Assembly (NCBI GenBank): GCA_934675735.1
Contig: CAKURR010000007.1
Coordinates: 1 to 64,000, forward strand
DNA length: 64,000 nucleotides
From: an uncultured Clostridia bacterium
GTDB lineage: Bacteria > Bacillota > Clostridia > Christensenellales > Aristaeellaceae
Direction of reading: 5' to 3'
In this document: positions 50,693 to 58,501 of the stretch, in pieces
Numbering within the stretch: the stretch's first letter is position 1
Layout: each line of letters starts with the position of its first letter
Position numbers and translations under genes: made by a program
The notes under the pieces: generated by a model
The model's input: only the letters and a program-made list of their open reading frames with translations
Told to the model about the DNA's origin: nothing
Database searches by the model: none

Positions 50693-51916
50693 TCAAGCAT
50701 TCGGCGCGATTTTCGCCCGATAAGCCTGCGGCGACAGCCCCGTCAGGCGCTTAAACTGCTCGCGGAAGTATTTCGCGCCCGTGTAGCCGCATTCCTCCGC
50801 GATTTTTTCAATCGTGCTTTCGCTTTCCTCCAGCAGCTTTTGGGCGCGCTCGACGCGCAGGGCGGCGATATACTCCGTGAGCGTCATGCCGACCTCCGCG
50901 CCGAAATCGCGCGAAAGCACGCTCGCGTTGGCGTAAACATATTCGGAAAGCTGGGTCAGCGAAATCTCCTGCGTGAAATTGCGGCGGATGTAGCTCAGCG
51001 CCATCAGCACCGTCGGCGAATAGCGCTTTCGCCCCGCCATGCACGCAAAGAAACGACGAATCGCGCCGCAGAGCTTCTCGCGGTAATCCGTCAAAAAGAA
51101 GAACGACGATTTTTCGCGGAACGTCATCGGGATATCGTAGACGATTTCAATCATCGAGCGAATGTCGTCCGTCGCGGCATACAGCGCGTCGAAATTCGCC
51201 ATCGAATACGACGGCGCGACGAGCGCATCGACGATGTATTCCGCCTGCCGAAGCGCCTGGGCGCACGTGCCGACGCAGATCATGTGCATCAGCTTGCGCA
51301 CATTGCCGACAATCGCGGTCGTGTCGCACGGGCGCGCGGTCTCGCGTCGAAAAGCCTCCGTAATCACGCGGCCGCGCACGCCGAAGAAAATCAGATCGTT
51401 CAGCGCGCGTGCCTGCACAAACGCCGTGTGAATCCGGTCATAGCCCGAAAACGGGCCGACGAACGACGTGGAGGTGCAGTCCTCCCCCGAAACGGGGTAC
51501 GGGTCTTTTGCGCGGGTATATGCGTCGAGCATCTTCTGCGCCATTTCGTCCGCCGAACACGCGGCGTTTTCGCCCGGGCTGAACAGCACGCCGACCTGCT
51601 TGGAATTATCGGTTTTCACCAGAAACGCGTTGCCGTCAAACCCGTTTCGGCGCAGCGTTTCGAGCATCAGGTCATAAATGGCCAGCGCGCCGTCCACGCC
51701 CTCGCTGAACGTCATGGGCGTGTAGCCGGTGACGAATTTCTTGTGCGTGCCGGTCATGAAAAAGTAAAAATGCCCGACGTCAAAGCGCAGACAAATGCCG
51801 TTGTTGCGCACAAAGCTCTCAATCAGCAGGCTTTCGTCGTCGCCCAGACAATAGTTAATCAGCATGTTATCCCGAACAAAATCGGTGTCTTTTTTATACA
51901 GCAGGCCGTCCGCCAC
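50693..51916 (-). CDS. AraC-family transcriptional regulator
   Basis: About 407 residues. The C-terminal AraC DNA-binding domain (about 305-405) has both helix-turn-helix units: SLTQLSEYVYANASVLSRDF and STIEKIAEECGYTGAKYFRE, ending QFKRLTGLSPQAYRAK. The N-terminal 300 residues form a sensing region without a recognised domain, with a central block like those in two-component-type AraC proteins but without a receiver. The start GTG 51916 has GAGGTGAG 6 bases upstream. It is divergent from the flavoprotein gene, which it may control. Confidence 0.85.
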   Translation of the reverse strand: MADGLLYKKDTDFVRDNMLINYCLGDDESLLIESFVRNNGICLRFDVGHFYFFMTGTHKKFVTGYTPMTFSEGVDGALAIYDLMLETLRRNGFDGNAFLVKTDNSKQVGVLFSPGENAACSADEMAQKMLDAYTRAKDPYPVSGEDCTSTSFVGPFSGYDRIHTAFVQARALNDLIFFGVRGRVITEAFRRETARPCDTTAIVGNVRKLMHMICVGTCAQALRQAEYIVDALVAPSYSMANFDALYAATDDIRSMIEIVYDIPMTFREKSSFFFLTDYREKLCGAIRRFFACMAGRKRYSPTVLMALSYIRRNFTQEISLTQLSEYVYANASVLSRDFGAEVGMTLTEYIAALRVERAQKLLEESESTIEKIAEECGYTGAKYFREQFKRLTGLSPQAYRAKIAPNA

Positions 51917-51938
51917 GTCGCGCTCACCTCTTTTTTCG

Positions 51939-51944
51939 ATTATA
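51939..51944 (-). promoter_or_regulatory. -10 box of the araC-type gene
   Basis: TATAAT on the minus strand, 22 bp before the GTG start; the -35 is AT-rich and unclear. Confidence 0.55.
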
Positions 51945-52120
51945 CCAAAACGGGCGCATTTTGAAAAGACCGCCGCGATTTTTGCGTCCGTCAAAAAAAT
52001 GGGTCTATTTTTTCACAAGCAGGCGTGTTAAAATGCTATCAAGATGATAAGCAAGGCGAACAGCCCGCTTATGCACCCGTTTATGAAGTTTTGCCAGTTT
52101 TACATGAAAGGATGATTACA

Positions 52121-54052
52121 ATGAAGAACATCTCTCGTCGCGACTTCCTCAAAGGCAGCGCCGCTATGGGCATTCTCGCCGCGATGGGCGGCGCGGGCGC
52201 GGCCGTCGCCGAAGGCAGCAGCGCTTACACGTTTGCCGACACCGTGAAGTGGGACGCGGAATACGACGTCGTGGTGCTGGGTCTCGGCTTTGCCGGCATG
52301 ACCGCCGCCGTCACCGCCGCGGACGCGGGCGCGAAGGTGCTCATCGCCGAAAAGATGAGCGAGGCGCTGGCGGGCGGCAACTCCAAGGTGGCCGGTCAGC
52401 TGTTCGCCTACGGCCATAAGGACCGCGAGGCCACGATGGCTTATTACACCCAGCTGGCGGGCGGCCGCGCCGTGCCGGAGGCCATGCTGAACGTCATCGT
52501 CGACGGCGTGACCAACATGTGGGATAAGCTCAAGGATAAGTTCTTTGACGGCGACGATTCCGAATTCATGGATTGGACGGGCGTGCCGGTCATCGGCGAG
52601 ATGAGCCCGGAGTATCCGGAGTTCGAGGGCAGCGACAAGGTCGCGCTGTGCACCACCCATCAGGGCGTGAGCGACAGCTTCCTGTATAAGTCCGTGAAGA
52701 ACGCGGTCATCAAGCGCGCGGATCAGATTGACGTGTGGTTCGAGTCCCCGGCCGTCGAGCTGATTCAGGATCCGGACAGCCGTATCGTGGTCGGCGTGAA
52801 GGTGACGCGCAACGGCGAGACCCGCAACGTGCGCGCGCTGGGCGGTGTGGTCGTCGCGACGGGCGGCTTCGAGTGCGACACCGATATGGCGCAGCAGTAC
52901 CTCGGCCTGAAGAACTACTCCGTCATCGGCGGCCAGTTCAACACGGGCGACGGCATCAAGATGTGCCAGAAGGTCGGCGCGGATTTGTGGCACATGAACG
53001 TGTTCGAGGGCGGCTTCGGCACGAACAGCTGCGGCTACGCGGCGGAGAATGGCGCGCTGGCGCATCAGGTTGTCACGCTGGCCCATAACCCGATGAACAC
53101 GGGCGCAACGGTCATCGTCGGCACGGACGGCGAGCGCTTCGGCAACGAGGCCGAAATCCCGCGCCACGGCCACCTCTACGAGAACGGCATCTGGGAGAAC
53201 CCGCACTATCCGAACGCCATCTACCTCATCATGGACCAGACGCAGTATGATCTGGCCGTGTCCGAGGGCGCGCTCTCCGAGGATTACAAGGATACCGTGC
53301 TCTCCGCCGCGACGATTGAAGAACTGGCCGAAAAGACCGGCTGCAAGCCCGAGACGCTCAAGGATACCATCGAGAGCTTCAACACCTTCGCCGAGGGCGG
53401 CAAGGATTACAAGCATAACCGCAGCGCCGACTACATGCGCGCCTTCGACGGCAAGATGTATTACGCCATGCCGATGTCCGGCCTGATGCTGAACACGCAG
53501 GGCGGCCCGCGCCGCAACGAGAATGCCGAGGTGCTCGACACCAACGGCAACCCGATTCCGCACCTTTACTCCGCGGGCGAAATGGGCGGCATCACCTCCT
53601 GCATGTATCAGGGCGGCACGAACATCGCCGAGTGCATCATCTTCGGCGAAATCGCGGGCGCAAACGCCGCGGCTGCGAAGGATGCTTTGCCCGCTTACGC
53701 CGCGCGCGAGCAGGTCGAGTCTGCGCCCATCACGCTGGGCATGGATACCGATTTGGGCGGCGAGGCGACCTACGAGGTCGGCGAGAACCAGTATGTCGGC
53801 TCCGCTCAGGGCATGATGGGCAACGTCGTCACCCGCGTGACTGTGACGGACGGCAAGGTTGCCGCGGTTGAAGTGCTGGAGCAGACCGAAACCGAAGGCA
53901 TCGGCACGCTGGCCATCAATGAGCTGCCGGGCAAGTTCGTCGGCTGCGCTACCGCCGAGGAAATCGACGCGGTGGACAGCGTTTCCGGCGCGACGATTAC
54001 CTCCAACGCGCTGAAAGAGGCCGTGAAGGCCGCGCTGGCTCAGGCGAAGTAA
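52121..54052 (+). CDS. Tat-exported flavoprotein reductase with FAD and FMN-binding domains (fumarate/urocanate reductase-like)
   Basis: A 643-residue protein. The N-terminal Tat signal is SRRDFLKGSAAMGILAAMGG; FAD-binding VVVLGLGFAGMTAAVTAADA is near residue 47; the FAD_binding_2 domain runs to about 545 with GGIT and YQGGTNIAECIIFGEIAG. The C-terminal FMN_bind domain ends with SGATITS, in which a Thr takes covalent FMN (the ApbE target motif). Such enzymes reduce unsaturated acids (fumarate, urocanate, cinnamates) outside the membrane; the substrate is unknown. GAAAGGA lies 8 bases before the ATG. Confidence 0.9.
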   Translation: MKNISRRDFLKGSAAMGILAAMGGAGAAVAEGSSAYTFADTVKWDAEYDVVVLGLGFAGMTAAVTAADAGAKVLIAEKMSEALAGGNSKVAGQLFAYGHKDREATMAYYTQLAGGRAVPEAMLNVIVDGVTNMWDKLKDKFFDGDDSEFMDWTGVPVIGEMSPEYPEFEGSDKVALCTTHQGVSDSFLYKSVKNAVIKRADQIDVWFESPAVELIQDPDSRIVVGVKVTRNGETRNVRALGGVVVATGGFECDTDMAQQYLGLKNYSVIGGQFNTGDGIKMCQKVGADLWHMNVFEGGFGTNSCGYAAENGALAHQVVTLAHNPMNTGATVIVGTDGERFGNEAEIPRHGHLYENGIWENPHYPNAIYLIMDQTQYDLAVSEGALSEDYKDTVLSAATIEELAEKTGCKPETLKDTIESFNTFAEGGKDYKHNRSADYMRAFDGKMYYAMPMSGLMLNTQGGPRRNENAEVLDTNGNPIPHLYSAGEMGGITSCMYQGGTNIAECIIFGEIAGANAAAAKDALPAYAAREQVESAPITLGMDTDLGGEATYEVGENQYVGSAQGMMGNVVTRVTVTDGKVAAVEVLEQTETEGIGTLAINELPGKFVGCATAEEIDAVDSVSGATITSNALKEAVKAALAQAK

Positions 54053-54074
54053 TCCATCACAAAGCCATATGAAA

Positions 54075-54103
54075 AGGGACGCTGCTTATCGGGCAGCGTC
54101 CCT
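54075..54103 (+). terminator. Terminator hairpin of the flavoprotein gene, left copy of a 29-bp duplication
   Basis: Stem AGGGACGCTGC/GCAGCGTCCCT. The T-run is missing here because the mobile element follows directly. Confidence 0.88.
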
Positions 54104-54228
54104 CAGCTTGTTGACATAAGCAAACTTGGTTTGAATAGAAAAATCAAGAAATTCAGCTATTCTTTCATTTGCGGAAAGGGCTATTCTCCCCCCTTCGGGG
54201 GGGAGAATAGCTTTTTGTCTACAGTCTG
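54104..54228 (+). mobile_element. MITE-like element, copy 2 (125 bp)
   Basis: Begins CAGCTTGTTGACATAAGC and ends GTCTACAGTCTG. It contains the hairpin GCTATTCTCCCCCC...GGGGGGAGAATAGC followed by TTTTTG, a terminator in the plus direction. It is flanked by 29-bp direct repeats equal to the flavoprotein terminator hairpin (one G to A difference). Confidence 0.9.
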
Positions 54229-54262
54229 AGGGACACTGCTTATCGGGCAGCGTCCCTCTTTT
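54229..54262 (+). terminator. Terminator hairpin, right copy, with T-run
   Basis: The second copy of the 29-bp hairpin (left arm reads AGGGACACTGC), followed by CTTTTTC, the original T-run. Confidence 0.88.
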
Positions 54263-54364
54263 TCTTTTGGCGATACTTTTAGCGACAGAATCGATGCATA
54301 CATACGGGCGCGCGTGGCGCGTCCGTTACGGGTAAATTATCGGATTGATTGCAATTTTTCGGAT

Positions 54365-54949
54365 TTACGCATTGGTTGCCTGCATCCTGACGACCTTCTT
54401 CGCCCCCATCATCGCCGCTTCTTTTTCCTCATGCGTGACGAGCAGCACGGTTTTCCCCGCGCAGAGCCGTTTTGTCTCGGCCACGACGAGCGCTTTTGTC
54501 GTCTCGTCCAGCCCTTTGAACGGCTCATCCATCACAATCACATCCGCGTCGCAGAGCAGCGCCCGCAGAATCGCCACGCGCCGCCGCATGCCGCCGGAAA
54601 GCTCCCGCGCCGGCTGGTTTTCGCAGTCCGTCAGCCCCATCGCGGCCATCTCGCGCAGCACCGCGGCGCGGCTCAGCTTCGGCGCGGTCAGGCGGATGTT
54701 ATCTGCCGGATTCATGAAATCCAGCAGCCTGTCCTCCTGAAAGACCGCCGAAAGCCGCCTGCCCGAAAGGCCCGTGATTTCGCCGCCGTCCGCCGTCTCC
54801 AGCCCCATCAAAATGCGCAGCAGCGTCGTTTTGCCCGCACCGGAGGGCGCCATCAGCGCCGTCACGCAGCCGTCCTCCGCCGTGCAGGAAAAATCGCGCA
54901 GAACGACCTTGCCGTCGAAGGCTTTGCACAGCTTGTGCACCGCAATCAC
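54365..54949 (-). CDS. NitT/TauT-type ABC transporter ATPase
   Basis: A 194-residue ATPase, shorter than usual (about 240). Walker A APSGAGKTT, signature ELSGGMRRRVAILRAL, Walker B VIVMDEPFKGLD and H-loop LLVTHEEKEA are intact; the shortening is in the C-terminal part. It overlaps the permease gene by 4 bp. With the permease and the binding protein it forms a complete importer of the nitrate/sulfonate/thiamine-precursor class; the substrate is not evident. Confidence 0.9.
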   Translation of the reverse strand: MIAVHKLCKAFDGKVVLRDFSCTAEDGCVTALMAPSGAGKTTLLRILMGLETADGGEITGLSGRRLSAVFQEDRLLDFMNPADNIRLTAPKLSRAAVLREMAAMGLTDCENQPARELSGGMRRRVAILRALLCDADVIVMDEPFKGLDETTKALVVAETKRLCAGKTVLLVTHEEKEAAMMGAKKVVRMQATNA

Positions 54950-55692
54950 AGCCGCGTCAGCCTCCTTTCAAGCGCGCCGAGCGCCGCCATAAACAGCTTT
55001 TCAAAGCCGACGCTCAGCAGCACGATGACCAGCGTCCACGCGAACAGCTCCGGCGTGTCGAGATAGACCTTCGCCTGCTGCAAGCGCTCGCCGATGGAGG
55101 GCACGGGCATGCCGATAACCTCCGCCGCCACGCCCGCCTTCCAGCACAGGCCGAGCCCCAGCGTGCAGCCCGCGCGGAAATACGGCATAATCTGCGGCAA
55201 ATCGATGCAGCGGATGCGCCGAAGCGTCGGGATTTTGAACACCCGCGCCATCTCCAACAGGCTGTCGTCCCGCGCGCGGATGCCCGAGAGCACGTTGGTA
55301 TACATCACCGGCAGCACCATCACCAGCGCGATGAACACGGACAGATTGCGCGAGCCGAACCAAATCAGCGCCAGAATGATGAACGACGCGACCGGCACGG
55401 TTTTCATCGCCAGCACAAGCGGCGCAAGCAGCTCTTCCGCGCGCCTGAACCGCGCGGCCAGCGCCGCCAGCAGCGTACCCAGCGCCGCCGCCAGCAGAAA
55501 GCCGCCGAGAATGCGCCCCGCCGAGCTTAGCAGCGACGACCAGAAGCGCGGCGTGCCGACCAGCGCAAAGAGCGTCTGCAAAACGCGCAGCGGCGACACC
55601 AGCAGGATATCACTGTGAAGGGCCATGCTGCCCGCCTGCCAAACCAGCAGCCAGAACAGCACGGCCCACAGCGAAAGATTTCGCTTTTTCAT
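54946..55692 (-). CDS. NitT/TauT-type ABC transporter permease
   Basis: A 248-residue protein with about six membrane segments. The EAA coupling motif region is ARVFKIPTLRRIRCIDLPQI, followed by GLGLCWKAGVAAEVIG, the usual end block of SsuC/TauC permeases. The start overlaps the stop of the binding-protein gene by one base (TAATG), so translation is coupled. Confidence 0.9.
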   Translation of the reverse strand: MKKRNLSLWAVLFWLLVWQAGSMALHSDILLVSPLRVLQTLFALVGTPRFWSSLLSSAGRILGGFLLAAALGTLLAALAARFRRAEELLAPLVLAMKTVPVASFIILALIWFGSRNLSVFIALVMVLPVMYTNVLSGIRARDDSLLEMARVFKIPTLRRIRCIDLPQIMPYFRAGCTLGLGLCWKAGVAAEVIGMPVPSIGERLQQAKVYLDTPELFAWTLVIVLLSVGFEKLFMAALGALERRLTRL

Positions 55693-56663
55693 TATTCCGC
55701 GCAGTAGAAGTCGTCGCCCGGCATCGCGCCGCCGACGGCCTTCGGGTTCTGCTCAAAGAGCACGCTCAGGTAGCCGGAGAGCGCCTGCTTCATCTCGCTG
55801 CCCGCGATAAAGGTGATGTTGCAGGCCGGAATCGCCTTCTGCGCCACGGCGGCGGGCACGATTTCATACTTGCCGACCAGCTCGGCGGCCTCGTCGATGT
55901 TCGCGTTCACAAAATCCACGGACGCGGCATAGCTGTCCATGAACGCGGCAACCGCATCCGGATGCGCCTCGACGAACGCCTTGCGCGCCACCACCACGCC
56001 GGTGATGAGCTGAGACGGCGCGTCGCTGTCCTTCTGAATTGCGTTCCACTCGGCGGTCAGGTCGAGACGAACCTGAACCTTGTCGCTCTTGGTCTGCGCC
56101 GTGGTCACAAACGGCTGGGGCAGCATCGCAATCGCGTTATCCTCGGCCATCAGCGCGGCCAGACACTCGGCGTGCTCGCTCTTCCACTCGATGGTCACGT
56201 CCTTCTCCGGGTCGATGCCGTTCTCGGTGAGGATGTAGTTCAGCGCGTATTCCGGCGTCGCGCCCTTGCCGCTGGCGTAAATCGTCTTGCCGCGCAGGTC
56301 CTCCACGCTGTTCACGCTGTCGCCGCTCTCCACGATGTAGAGCACGCCCAGCGTGTTCACCGCCAACACCTCGACCTGCCCTTCCGTGTTGTTGTAGAGC
56401 ACGGCGGCCAGATTCGCGGGCACCGCGGCGATATCCGTCTCGCCCTTGACCAGCTTCGGGGATACCTCGTCCACCGCGGAGGCGATGGTGAAATCGTAGG
56501 CATTGCCGTTCACCGCGCCGCTCTCCGCCTCGTTCATCAGCTCCACCATGCCCATCGCCGTCGGGCCCTTCAGCGCCGTCACGCGCACGTCCGTTTCGGC
56601 CAGCGCCGCGCCGGTCATCAGCATGGCCGCCGCACAGACCGCCGCCCAAATCTTCTTCATCAT
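55692..56663 (-). CDS. NitT/TauT-type ABC transporter substrate-binding protein
   Basis: A 323-residue exported protein with signal peptide MMKKIWAAVCAAAMLMTGAA then LAET. The fold is the NMT1/THI5-like or SsuA-like type: VTALKGPTAMGMVELMNEAE, TDIAAVPANLAAVLYNNTEG, DLRGKTIYASGKGATPEYAL. No lipobox Cys is seen, unusual for a Gram-positive binding protein; it may be held by its uncleaved signal or by the permease. AAAGGA lies upstream of the ATG at 56663. Confidence 0.88.
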   Translation of the reverse strand: MMKKIWAAVCAAAMLMTGAALAETDVRVTALKGPTAMGMVELMNEAESGAVNGNAYDFTIASAVDEVSPKLVKGETDIAAVPANLAAVLYNNTEGQVEVLAVNTLGVLYIVESGDSVNSVEDLRGKTIYASGKGATPEYALNYILTENGIDPEKDVTIEWKSEHAECLAALMAEDNAIAMLPQPFVTTAQTKSDKVQVRLDLTAEWNAIQKDSDAPSQLITGVVVARKAFVEAHPDAVAAFMDSYAASVDFVNANIDEAAELVGKYEIVPAAVAQKAIPACNITFIAGSEMKQALSGYLSVLFEQNPKAVGGAMPGDDFYCAE

Positions 56664-56741
56664 GAAAATCATCCTTTCTTTGTTGGGTTTCGATTGTATG
56701 ATTTCGGCCTTTCGCCGGAAACACCGTATTCATTTTTATAT

Positions 56742-56794
56742 AGGAAATCCAAGAACCTCAGGTTCTTGGTGGGGTTTGGGGCAAAGCCCCAATC
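56742..56794 (+). repeat. Stem-loop repeat copy 16 (A and B)
   Basis: A stem CCAAGAACCTCAGGTTCTTGG, B stem TTGGGGCAAAGCCCCAA, followed by TCG. Confidence 0.8.
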
Positions 56795-56821
56795 GTCTCC
56801 CCGTCTCCTCCCGTCCCTATT

Positions 56822-57460
56822 TTACACGCCGTAGAGCAGTTTTTCAAGCGCCGATGCGTCAAGAATCCGAAGCCTGCTCTCGCCGACTTCCAGATAGCCC
56901 TTGCTTTGCAGCGCCGAAAGCTCGCGATACAGCGCCGCGCGGCTGACCGATAGGCGGCTGGCCAGCTCGTCGCGCGTGCCGCGCAGCATAATCACGCCGT
57001 CCGCCCGCTTTTCCGCCAGCAGAAACGCCAGCACCTTGCCCCGACAACTCTGCATCGTCAGCATCTCGATGCGCGAAAGCAAAAACTGAATCTTCGCGTT
57101 GCAGAGCGCCGCATACGCCATCGCCATCGCCGCGTCGCCGCGCATCGCCGCAACCAAAGCCTCCTTGTCCCAAAAACGAACCGTCGTTTCCTCCGCACAG
57201 CGCAGAACGGTTTGCAGCGGCTCGCCCACCAATAGGTTGCAGATGCCGAAGCATTCCCCCGCGCCGATGGAATTGAGCTGCACGTCGCGCCCGTCCAGCG
57301 CCACGGCGTAAATATCCACACGCCCGCTTTCCACCACGCCCACGCCGGATAGCCCGCGCATGCTGTCGCTGATGATCTGCCCCGCGTGAAATTTCGCCGT
57401 TCTCTGCGGCACTTCCTTCGGCAGGCCGCTTAAAAACGCCTGCACTTCGCGCTCGTTCAT
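56822..57460 (-). CDS. Crp/Fnr-family transcriptional regulator
   Basis: A 212-residue regulator: a cyclic-nucleotide-type beta roll (about 20-125; GVGVVESGRVDIYAVALDGR, SIGAGECFGICNLL), a dimer helix, and a winged helix with TRDELASRLSVSRAALYREL at about 165-185. FNR-type N-terminal cysteines are missing, so it is not an iron-sulfur sensor of the usual kind; three Cys (CFGIC, RCAEE) lie inside the roll. It is divergent from the CobW-like gene, 165 bp apart, and probably controls it. GAAAGGAAG precedes the ATG. Confidence 0.9.
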   Translation of the reverse strand: MNEREVQAFLSGLPKEVPQRTAKFHAGQIISDSMRGLSGVGVVESGRVDIYAVALDGRDVQLNSIGAGECFGICNLLVGEPLQTVLRCAEETTVRFWDKEALVAAMRGDAAMAMAYAALCNAKIQFLLSRIEMLTMQSCRGKVLAFLLAEKRADGVIMLRGTRDELASRLSVSRAALYRELSALQSKGYLEVGESRLRILDASALEKLLYGV

Positions 57461-57500
57461 GGCTTCTTCCTTTCAGGTTAGTTATCGCTAACGTGAGATG

Positions 57501-57530
57501 ATTATACAGGATGACGCTTGTTGCGGTCAA
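57501..57530 (-). promoter_or_regulatory. Promoter of the crp-type gene
   Basis: Minus strand TTGACC (57525-57530), 18-bp spacer, TATAAT (57501-57506). A GTTAG...CTAAC inverted repeat lies at the transcript start (57478-57493), and the CobW-like gene has a related ACTAAC element just before its start (57600-57606). Confidence 0.65.
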
Positions 57531-57559
57531 GCCCCGTTTTTTTTCGTGCCGTCTCATTT

Positions 57560-57583
57560 GATACGGACAGACCGCGCCGTATC
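57560..57583. promoter_or_regulatory. Inverted repeat in the divergent region, possible operator
   Basis: Perfect 7-bp arms GATACGG and CCGTATC separated by 10 bp, just before a TACAAT -10-like box for the CobW-like gene. It could be the site of the Crp-like protein. Confidence 0.45.
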
Positions 57584-57625
57584 CGTTACAATTAGCTCAA
57601 ACTAACTATCAAAGGACGGTCTGCC

Positions 57626-58315
57626 ATGCCAAGCCGCGTGATTCTCTTTTCCGGCGCTTCCGCCGTGGGTAAAACCGCCGCCGTCAAAGCGCTTCTCCCC
57701 CTTTTGGATACCGCGCAGTGCTGCGTGTGTAAAATCGACTGCCTCCGCACCCAGGACGATGAAACCTATCGCCGTATGGGCGTGCCGTGCGTCGCGGGAC
57801 TCAGCCGCGATATCTGCCCCGACCACTTTCTCGTTTCCAACCTGCCCGAGCTTTGGCAGTGGGCGGACGCGCAAAACCGCCCGACGCTCATTTTGGAAAC
57901 CGCGGGCCTCTGCCACCGCTGCTCCCCCGCCACAAGGGAGATGATTGCCGGCTGTGTGCTCGACTGCACCGTCAGCTGCCGCGCGCCCGAACAGCTCGGC
58001 CCGATGCTCACCCAGGCGGATTTCGTCGTGCTGACGAAAATCGATATGGTTTCGCAGGCCGAACTGGAAATCATCCGCTGGCAAATCGGCGCGCTTAACC
58101 CCCGCGCGGCCATCTTCCCCGTGGACGGTTTGGCCGGATACGGCGTGGATTTGCTCGCCCGCTGGCTGCTCGCTCAGCCCGAGCAGCGGGATTTGACCGA
58201 GGATAGCCTTCGCGGCACCATGCCCAGCGGCGTGTGCTCGTATTGCGTCGGCGAAACCCGCGTGGGCAGCGCCTATCAGCAGGGCGTTGTGGGGAAGATT
58301 GATTTCAAATCATAA
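57626..58315 (+). CDS. CobW/HypB/UreG-like P-loop GTPase with cysteine pairs
   Basis: A 229-residue GTPase. Walker A GASAVGKT at 10-17, G4-like LTKID at about 136-140. Cysteine motifs that could hold metal are CCVC (32-35), LCHRC (C96, C99) and CSYC (C204, C207). In COG0523 proteins a CxCC motif before switch I binds metal; here it reads CCVC. It has no C-terminal CobW_C domain. It heads a row of three plus-strand genes. A metallochaperone or metallo-cofactor insertase role is inferred from the family. Confidence 0.78.
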   Translation: MPSRVILFSGASAVGKTAAVKALLPLLDTAQCCVCKIDCLRTQDDETYRRMGVPCVAGLSRDICPDHFLVSNLPELWQWADAQNRPTLILETAGLCHRCSPATREMIAGCVLDCTVSCRAPEQLGPMLTQADFVVLTKIDMVSQAELEIIRWQIGALNPRAAIFPVDGLAGYGVDLLARWLLAQPEQRDLTEDSLRGTMPSGVCSYCVGETRVGSAYQQGVVGKIDFKS

Positions 58316-58322
58316 CAGGTTA

Positions 58323-58390
58323 CAATGGGCTGCCGCCCATACCCGCCTGAGGGATTTCATCCCTCAGACTCCCTTCTTCGCTTCGCGATG
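58323..58390 (-). repeat. Stem-loop repeat copy 17 (B-A-C), divergent, left half of an inverted pair
   Basis: B stem ATGGGCTGCCGCCCAT, A stem CTGAGGGATTTCATCCCTCAG, C CGCTTCGCG. Related to copy 1 in the A stem. Confidence 0.7.
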
Positions 58391-58401
58391 AGATTTTTTT
58401 C

Positions 58402-58481
58402 ATATATCGCTTTGCGATATATGATGTGGGAAGTCCAGAAACCTCAGGTTTCTGGCAGGGCTTGGGACGGAGTCCCAAGCG
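58402..58481 (+). repeat. Stem-loop repeat copy 18 (C-A-B), right half of an inverted pair
   Basis: C stem ATATATCGCTTTGCGATATAT, A stem CCAGAAACCTCAGGTTTCTGG, B stem CTTGGGACGGAGTCCCAAG. B ends 14 bp before the AAAGGAG of the next gene. Confidence 0.83.
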
Positions 58482-58501
58482 TCATTCAAAAAGGAGCGCT
58501 T

